Assembly (NCBI GenBank): GCA_028583415.1
Contig: CM053269.1
Coordinates: forward strand, 30,632,254-30,696,253
Direction: 5' to 3'
Length of the DNA: 64,000 nucleotides
From: Protea cynaroides
Taxonomy: Eukaryota; Streptophyta; Magnoliopsida; Proteales; Proteaceae
Of the stretch, positions 56,911 through 64,000 are shown in pieces. Every line of letters begins with the position of its first letter. The first letter of the stretch is position 1. The position numbers and the translations under genes were made by a program. A model generated the notes under the pieces. That model did no database searches. It saw only the letters and a list, made by a program, of their open reading frames with translations, and had not been told where the DNA came from.

Positions 56911-57431
56911 TTTGACCCTTTTCCTGAAAACGTTTGGGGTTTCATCTTCATGATTCGTTCCACGAGTCTAGAGTGATCATTCCGCCCATACGCTCCATAC
57001 ATAGGTGGTTGATATTTGTAACCACCTTGATACACGCCCTGCTGTGCACCATGATTCTGCCCCGAGGGTATTCATTGCTGGGAGTTGCTGTGCTGTAGGC
57101 ACAGTGTTACTGTCGAATGGTACCGTATTGGTTGACCTGCAGGTGTTGGTGTGGCATTGGCAGTTTGTGCAGTAATTCCCATTGTAGCTTGCATGACTAA
57201 TAACATTTGTTGTTGTTCTTGCATCTGCCAGGCTAAATTAGTTACAGCCGTGGCCAAGTTATCTGGTGGTCCAGGTAGGTTATTTTAATTGGCCTGGCTA
57301 TTCACCCCTTAAGTCACTTCATTTTGATTCCCATTGTTCACCGCCTAGTCAGTTGGGTTCTCGTTCTTGTCTCTCGTTCTAGGTGGTGGTGTCGGGTTAC
57401 ATCCCCTTCGATTTCCTCTATGACCAACCAT
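56911..57431 (-). pseudogene. Element B gag, N-terminal part
   Basis: Minus strand from the ATG at 57429-57431: MVGHRGNRRGCNPTPPP, an Asn-rich linker, NLATAVTNLAWQMQEQQQMLLVMQATMGITAQTANATPTPAGQ, a Gln-rich stretch, then QPPMYGAYGRNDHSRLVERIMKMKPQTFSGKGSN up to the insertion site of A. At least three in-frame stops and a frameshift are present. It is the paralogue of 34210-34741. Confidence 0.86.
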
Positions 57432-57672
57432 TTCAAATTAACAACTATTGGAGGGTTTATGTAAACAACATATGATATAATCATACTGTATATTGTAACT
57501 TACAGGGTTAGTTCCACACGGTGCATGAAAATCCCAACAAAATAGAGCAACAGAGCATATATGAGGCAAAAGATTTGTCCGGTCGATCTTGATCAGTCAC
57601 TGAATAAGCTAATTTTTACCTACCGGTCAATCTGCCAAACATATTCAAACAGTTTTAAATTTTTGTCCGGTC
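57432..57672 (-). other. Element B 5' leader
   Basis: Untranslated stretch between the 5' LTR and gag, matching 34742-34992. No standard PBS is recognisable after the LTR end. Confidence 0.55.
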
Positions 57673-59489
57673 TGTCATCTAATCGACTGGTAATGAATCA
57701 ACGACTCAAGCCAGGATCACATAGGACCATGCCAACAATCAAACCATACATTCAACCATAATCAGAGATAATAAATAAATAATGAAAATTTGTATTAATA
57801 ATGAACTGAGCATCTAAGTGTTAAATAATAAATAACCAATTATCTGAATGGTCAAAACATAATTAAATATCTTAATACAATTCCATAACTCAAATACGAA
57901 AATAAAGTCTATGTATAGATACAATAGAAACATTCGCATGACGAATCATTCTCGTTCTCCATCGCTTGCACTTCCATAGCCACCATGTGTCCATAGGATG
58001 GTGCATTCACGTAATCTTCAATGGTAGTACCTGCAACATCAACTAAAAAGAGAACGTATACATGGGGTGAACTCACAACTTAGTTCAGTGAGAAACTAAA
58101 CAATGCAGCAAGTATATGCATGAAGTAACATTTAACTTTTTAGTCTAGTTTAAGTTTACAATATACTATGGTAAGGATAGGTGGTCACCACACCTCCATA
58201 CATGAGAGTGTAAACACACCCATCGGTCAGGCACCCATTAAAATCGATGTCATCCCACAACACTCACTACAAGATAGAGATAGAGCTAGAGCCCAATAAA
58301 TCACACACCGCCACCACCCCCTTGGTACTCTATCCCATACTAGTACGTATGCCCCTATTGGCGAGGGCTTACAAACTGGGTTCGTCACTAACCAATCCTA
58401 GATGTCATCAAATGTATCTAAGGCCTTACTACAACATCCTTCAATATGGCATAGAGATAGAGCTAAAGTTCGCTGGCAGAGCTATGGCCCACATTGCGAG
58501 CACTCCTCCTAATACCGTACGATATACTAAGTCCATTAAGGTAACAACGATACAACGATGTCAATGTGGTGAATGGCTTAAAGCTACTACCTCTCCCCAC
58601 TCAATGCACCAACCACACACATACACATGCCTATCATCATCATCATCAACATAAATAAATAATAAATATGCATGAACAATATATAGCAATTATTGGATGA
58701 CATGTTATATGCACAAACAACAGAACATAGCAACAGGCAATAACACAGAAATATAACGGGGTAGTTTATTATTAACCAATTAGTTTAGGTCTTGTCCCTC
58801 ACTTATTGGGTGTTGTTTAATCTCTCAAGTCCTTAGAAATAGCTTGACTTGAGTATAAGTCCTAGAAATCAAATAGGATTAAGTTAGGCTACATTATATC
58901 GAAAATTCAGAGTTCAGACGGACTGTCTGGACTGGCAATTTAGGCCTTCAGGACATTGTCCGGTCACATGTCCGGTTTTGCATTTGTCCTACCGATCATC
59001 TCACCAAACAAGGCTTGAGACACTTCCTGAAAGTGTCCAATCGCCTGACCGGTCTCTCTGTAGGTGCGATCGGTCAACAGGACCGGACAACCTTTAGGGT
59101 ATCTTTTAGTCTGTCTTCCTTCAGAGTCGATTCTTCAGCTCTCAATGGGATCCATCCTAAATTATTCTATGATTACATTATTCTAGGATTTGGTCTCATT
59201 ATAACTTAGTTACTATAACTTTGATTATGCTATAACTTTGATTATGCTAGCAAATCCTATAACAACTGTCAAGAAATCATGGTGTTGGGTTCGATCTACC
59301 AATACTATGATTGTAAATCCCAAACCTAATACGTCCTAGCCTTCTACAGAGACAAAGGGACTTACCGTTGGTTCCTCAATACAGTAGGCTGGAAATCGAC
59401 GACAAACTCTTCCTTTGTAGAGTTTAGTCTCCCTTCTCAGAGCTTTCTTCTTTTCCCAGTCTTCTTCTTAAGTCTCACTCTCTCTCTCT

Positions 59490-59538
<49 letters not shown>

Positions 59539-59894
59539 AATTCTAAGGTTTATGATTGATCAAAAGAGTGGGAGAAGGTTGGGATTCGTCACTTATATAG
59601 GAGGGAACTTCCTAATATAGTCCTTTCCCAGTTAGGAGAGTAATCACACAAAAACTAAGAAACTTTCTTAGACTCGGAGTGGGTTTTTGGGCTTGACTGG
59701 TTGACTGTCCTGTTCCCCAATACACAGACTGGACAAACAAGTTTGTCCGATTGAAAAACCTACAAATGATCAGTTTCCCTACTTGGCTTTGTGGTTCAGT
59801 CATCTGGTTGGTTCGTACGACCAGGTTATGATGGGAAGACCTGTAATAACACGTTAACTAGGTTAGACTGGGTTAGTAGAGTATAGGTCTTACA
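57673..59894 (-). repeat. Element B 5' LTR (2222 bp), family 2
   Basis: Plus-strand limits TGTCATCTAATCG and ATAGGTCTTACA. A minus-strand TATATAAG box lies near 59592-59599. A CT microsatellite occupies 59476-59538 and is absent from the sister LTR at 47050. It ends at 59894 against LTR sequence of another family. Confidence 0.85.
59476..59538. repeat. CT dinucleotide microsatellite
   Basis: About 60 bp of TC repeats with a few interruptions, located in the LTR leader. The sister LTR has only a short CT tract there, so this is an expansion within one LTR. Confidence 0.9.
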
Positions 59895-61519
59895 ATCCCA
59901 GTCCGTCCATTCACCCCTACCAAAACGTTGTCATCCCACTAGGGTATGAGAACAATACACATCATGGTTTACCAAGTAGGTTGGATCCCTCGGTCCTCGA
60001 TCGTTTCACCACACCTCACAAGGCATATTCAGCACACATTCACACAACAACATATTATAGATGTAAATGCATGCAAAAGCAGTTATTGGATGACATGTTA
60101 TCACAATCAAATCAATATAATCACATGCATAAACATAGATAGAAATACTCCATAAAATAAGTCAGGGGTTTCGTTTCCTCACCTGATATATGAAGATTAT
60201 TGTTATTTTCAATAAAAGGGTTACTCTTGGTTATGCACGGGTCACCTAGTGTGTAAGTAGATCATTAGATACAAGTTGTACTAAAATCAATCTAATATAG
60301 GGTTTCCTGAGACCAACTGGTTACGATTGGTCGAGATCGGTGTCGAGGCCGGTTGCTCTCAAGAACCATTCTATTTTCAACCAGTTGTGTATCCTGCAGT
60401 TGCAGGTGGCGTGACCGGATGTCAAGGCCAGTTACATTCCAAAGGGTTCCCGAATGCCTCTGGTCACAAATCCGGTTGCATATATTACCATCGATTATCA
60501 CGATCGGACCTTCCTTGAAGGGTTGGTCTAGGGATTTAGCCCATCCGGATGCACGGATTTTGCCTCTGGTCCGGATTCCAACAACGGGCTCATGCTATGG
60601 AGATCCATTGATGGTTCCTTGGTTTGACATATATATGGGATTTCCAATCCTATTCTAGGTTTTATGAGGTTAAAGATCAACAAACCACCTAGACTAGGGT
60701 TTATTATGTTGATCAATATAACGTAGGGACTCAAGGTGTGACTTGGAGTCGAATTAGATGGGATCTCCTTCAATACTCAGCCATTAATGGATAGTAGCTC
60801 CATTGATGGTTGGCACATTAAGGTCTCATCGAAGAAACTCAACCATTTGTAGTTCAATTCAATTACAAGGCAGTATAAGGTTTACTTACAGCGATTTCGA
60901 ACTGACAGTTGATGGTATCAAAACTCACTGGCAATTTTCCAAGGTGGTTCCTCCTTTTAGCCTCCTTCTTTCTCCTCCAACTCTCCTCTCTCTGGGAACG
61001 CATCAGAACTTTGGGTAGGGAATAGTACTCTGAGAAAGAGAGGGTTTTGAGGAGACTTTTATGAATTTGGAGTCTCCTTCCTGGGGTAGAACTCCTTAGA
61101 AGGTTTGAGACTATAAGAGACTACTAAGTGGCATACTGAAAAGTTCCATAGGTTCTCTACTCCCTCCACAATCAGTTAGGAGTGATGTGGGACCCACTAG
61201 GGTGTCCCTAGGTCCAGGGAATATTCCCACTTGACCTTGTGATGGAGTTTTGAAACTTACATTCGTGGGCAGGCTTTTCTAGCCTTACCGGTCGTGGTAT
61301 TTGGCTAGGACTGTTTTGGGTTCCTCCGACTGGTAGTAGCAACCGGTGCCCAGTTTTAAGAGTACTAAATCTTCAACTTCAACCTGCTTGTTAAGAGGGT
61401 TCATACTTGGTTCAAGTTGGTCTTCGAGTCAACATTGGGTCAGGTTAGTCAGGGGTGAAAAACCCTGGCACGGTAAGAAAATCCAAGTTAGGCTGGGTTT
61501 TCTAGGTGTAGGTTTTACA
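59895..61519 (-). repeat. Third LTR family, 3'-truncated by element B
   Basis: On the minus strand it starts TGTAAAACCTACACC at 61519 and follows the general plan of the gypsy LTRs here (U3, a leader with CTCTCTTTCTCAGAG, a ttattggatgacatgttatc block near 60090). It lacks the expected 3' terminus because B abuts at 59894. No open coding sequence was seen. It lies against the MULE transposase on the right. Confidence 0.6.
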
Positions 61520-61550
61520 TGTCATAAATGTTATAATAGTCATTTAACAA

Positions 61551-63363
61551 TCATTTAACAACTATAACTGTGATAGATTTTACCTTCTGTTTATCGTACA
61601 TGAAAGTTAAAGGGGCATCTTCATTAATGTTATGAATGGCAACATACAAATTATACAAGAAAAATAATTGGCTATCTTTGCATTCAGCCTCTACTACAGC
61701 AAATAGAACTAGAAACAACCCCTTATTTCCATCCATAGATAGAACTGCCAACACCCCCCCATACATTCCTTTAAGGTGATAGCCATTAAGTCCTATGAAA
61801 GGTCTACATCCCTTCAAATCCCTTGTCTACATGCCTCATAACATACAAACAACCTTTAAAGACTGGATTATTTGTCATCTCATTTTCATTTCTATCTTCA
61901 TAATTAAGCTTAAAGATAGACCCAGGATTTGTCTCTTTCACTAGATGCCCATACTGTGGAAAAAGAGCATAGGACTGTTCATGCTTACCTTCCTCTAGAT
62001 CCTTGGTAATCCTACGTGCCCTATATAGCTTTTGCTCATTAATTGTACAACCATATATTTCTTGAATGACTGTCTCCATGCTGCCAATCTTCATTTTTGG
62101 GTCATCCCTTAACTCAATATTCAATTTTCTTGCTATGCATGCTGCACTTGCATTTGTGTTTTTCCTTATTTTGGGGCAAATGTGTTCAGACTTATATGAT
62201 TTAATCATATAACTCTTACGGTCCTCTGTAGGTGAAGCATTTATCCGCCACTCACATTTATCATGTGCACAGATGGTAGTTACCCTTGACTTCCTATTTT
62301 TAACCGTCAAGATTTTAACTTTTGATTGAATGATAAATTCCTATATAACAGACCTGAAATGATAAACATCTTTAAAAACCATCCCTTCTCTTAGTTATAT
62401 ATTGTTATCATCCAAATCATCTGGTGCTATGCAACTGTCATGAATCTCATCTGCAGATTCCTCTTCCTCTGAATTGTCTTCATAAACCATGTGATATTTT
62501 TCATCAATGAAATCTGAACTATGCTCATCATGAATTTCTTTTCCATACTCTTCATCTGAAGAGTCAGTGTGTATAGAAATATATGAACTACCTCCATCAT
62601 CCTCTACTAAAACCCCCCTAGTCTCATCCACTAAAATTCTCTCTATCTCATCTTTTAAAATTCCCTCTGTCCTCTCTACTGTCCTCTTTATTGAAGTCCC
62701 CCCAGTTTTCTCTCTTCAAGACCTCCCTATCCTCTCTATTGAAGTCCCCACAATCTTCTCTCTTGAAGTCGTCCCTGTCCTCTTTACTGAAGTCCCCACA
62801 GTCTTGTATCCTGAAGTCCTCCCTATCCTCTCTCTTAAAGTCCCTCCAGTCTCCTCTCCAACTGATCCAACCTTTGTTGTACCTTGGACATTCCTAGTCA
62901 CAGAACCACCCCTTCTGACAACTACCTTTGGTGCCCTACTGGCTGACCCAACATACATTGAAGTATAAATAATCCATTCTGGGATTTACGAGCATTGTAT
63001 CCCACCTTTTTCATCTCTACCAGCTATAGAGGGAGAGTATCCATTAATACTGTACTCCTTGCTCACTTGTGCATTAAAGACAATCAGTCTACATAAATCT
63101 TCATCTGGATTACATGCCAACATATTTATCACATCCTCATTTGAGTTGATTTGTAGTTCTGCTTTCCCTTCTAGGAGAACATATGAGATTGAAAATTTGA
63201 TACTTTTTCCTTCTTCAATATGATCCAGTACGTTGTTGTACATGTCATACACAATGTCCATGTACCCGTACATGTTAGGGTTTACCCATTTTTTGGCAGA
63301 CCTACCATAGTAATGATATTTCACCTTCATCATAACACTAATGCTACAATCAAATATTAACAT
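61551..63363 (-). pseudogene. MuDR/MULE transposase, N-terminal two thirds
   Basis: Minus-strand gene of a Mutator-like autonomous element. The order of parts is as follows. A PB1-like N-terminus (62986-63363; KYHYYGRSAKKWVNPNMYGYMDIVYDMYN). A linker built of imperfect 10-residue repeats (R-T-x-G-T-S type) from a 30 bp DNA repeat at about 62640-62870. An acidic segment (62395-62631; SSDEEYGKEIHDEHSSDF). The DNA-binding part (61804-62394; GMVFKDVYHFRSVI ... SRVTTICAHDKCEWRINASP). The start of the MULE catalytic domain (61551-61817; CRPFIGLNGYHLKGMYGGVLAVLSMDGNKGLF). Two in-frame stops lie between 62330 and 62400, and further frame changes occur near 62980 and 61805. The first catalytic Asp of the usual GLDGxHLKG motif is Asn. 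After DKQK a possible splice donor (AG|GTAAAATC) appears, then the gene is cut by the LTR ending at 61519. Confidence 0.85.
62640..62870. repeat. Imperfect 30 bp tandem repeats in the MULE coding linker
   Basis: About seven units of the pattern TCTCT-TTGAAGTCCCC-CAGTC on the plus strand. They encode Thr/Ser/Arg-rich 10-residue repeats on the minus strand. The repeat keeps the frame, since its length is a multiple of three. Confidence 0.7.
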
Positions 63364-63470
63364 ATTAAAAAATGGAACAGAGTGGAATCAGTTCAATAAA
63401 CAAAGTGATAATCTTCACAAAACAACAAATTAATTCATAATAATACTTCAATAAACAATGAAAGTAACAT

Positions 63471-63755
63471 GGTAGTAAACAATTAGTAAACAATTCCTAA
63501 TTTTCCTTTCACAAAAGTGGAACCAATTAGTAAACAATTACTACCACGAACACAGTGGAACCAATCAGTAAACTATTAGTAAACAATCAGTAAATAATCA
63601 GTAGACAATCAGTAAACAATTAGTAAACAATCAATAAACAATTACTACTACGAACATAGTGAACAATTAGTAAACAATTACCATGAACACATGAAACAAT
63701 TAGTAAACAAGTAGGGACTGCCACGAACACGGTAAACAATTAGTAAACAATTATT
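63471..63755. repeat. Composite minisatellite upstream of the MULE gene
   Basis: Tandem 11 bp units AATTAGTAAAC / AATCAGTAAAC alternate with a longer unit containing ccacgaacac-agtgg (near 63544, 63649, 63682, 63721). It sits about 100-400 bp before the transposase start, where subterminal repeats or the 5' region of the element would be expected. Confidence 0.8.
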
Positions 63756-64000
63756 AGGGGATCCCCAATTACTAACTGACTAAAGAATTAAAACACAGTG
63801 GAACAATACCTGGACTTTTGTTAGAAGGAAATCACCATAGGAGAGTTTTGAAGAACCAGGGTTTCTACTTGAGCAGAGGGCCACGAGGGTTGGGGGTTGG
63901 GGGTTTGGGGTTGGAGGCTGGGATGGTTTTCTCAATCAGAGTTGCAGGGCTAGGGTTTGGAGTGGCGAACAGGGGCAAAACTATTGGGGTTTTGGGGTTG
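63756..64000. other. Region upstream of the MULE gene, G-rich tract
   Basis: No gene seen. A G-rich run with repeated GGGTTTGGGG-like units at about 63886-63920 could form a quadruplex. The terminal inverted repeat of the MULE is not identifiable inside the window. Confidence 0.4.

Noticed and set aside
27290..59894. A 5 bp target duplication around the whole B/B' complex
   Set aside because: The bases after 59894 (atccc) have no match at the left limit near 27290, where gag is simply truncated.
63471..63755. CRISPR-like array
   Set aside because: The units are contiguous and degenerate with no unique spacers, and the window is eukaryotic.
63880..63925. Telomeric repeat
   Set aside because: GGGTTTGGGG-like units are irregular and few, and do not form the plant TTTAGGG array.

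Overview
This is plant nuclear DNA, almost certainly from a flowering plant with a repeat-rich genome. The evidence is Ty3/gypsy chromovirus (Tekay/Del-type) elements with 2.1-2.4 kb LTRs and initiator-Met-tRNA primer sites, a Ty1/copia relic, MULE and hAT elements, a tRNA-derived SINE, a PF20167-type plant transposon protein and an ATL-type RING-H2 gene. The species cannot be told from the sequence. Only one intact, host-like protein gene is visible, the ATL-type E3 ligase at 18268-18840 on the minus strand. Every element protein seen is broken.

Layout. 1-6468: 3' end of a gypsy pol, its LTR (1284-3588), then, unusually, a PBS, an antisense PF20167-like gene and a 65 bp LTR tail, followed by mixed LTR scraps. 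6469-9553: a decayed copia gag-pol split by a 499 bp MULE-type MITE with a perfect 9 bp TSD. 9554-15144: a 5'-truncated gypsy pol with its 3' LTR, fused to the copia relic. 15145-20708: an LTR remnant, a SINE, a tiny retroposon with a 17 bp TSD, and the RING-H2 gene with its probable 5' leader. 20709-27076: a direct tandem duplication of 2.8 kb. Both copies carry a non-autonomous hAT element, and only copy 2 carries a 706 bp solo LTR.

27290-59894 is a large minus-strand gypsy complex, called B/B' here: 5' LTR, gag, pol, LTR, then a second partial gag. Later insertions break it up, and each is proven by a 5 bp target duplication. Element A (51761-56905, TSD ATGAG) sits in the gag of B. A solo LTR C (27601-34204, TSD ATGGG) sits in the gag of B' at exactly the same nucleotide but in the opposite orientation. 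C contains a second solo LTR (28040-32460, TSD GGAGC), which contains a third (28284-30338, TSD CCTAT). A complete two-LTR element E (35923-46197, TSD CAACA) sits in the LTR shared by B and B'. 59895-61519 is a truncated LTR of another family, next to a MuDR/MULE transposase pseudogene (61551-63363) whose upstream region is a minisatellite.

The genes do not form a pathway. The window is a stratified record of transposition, unequal recombination and decay, and the TSDs allow the order of many events to be read directly.
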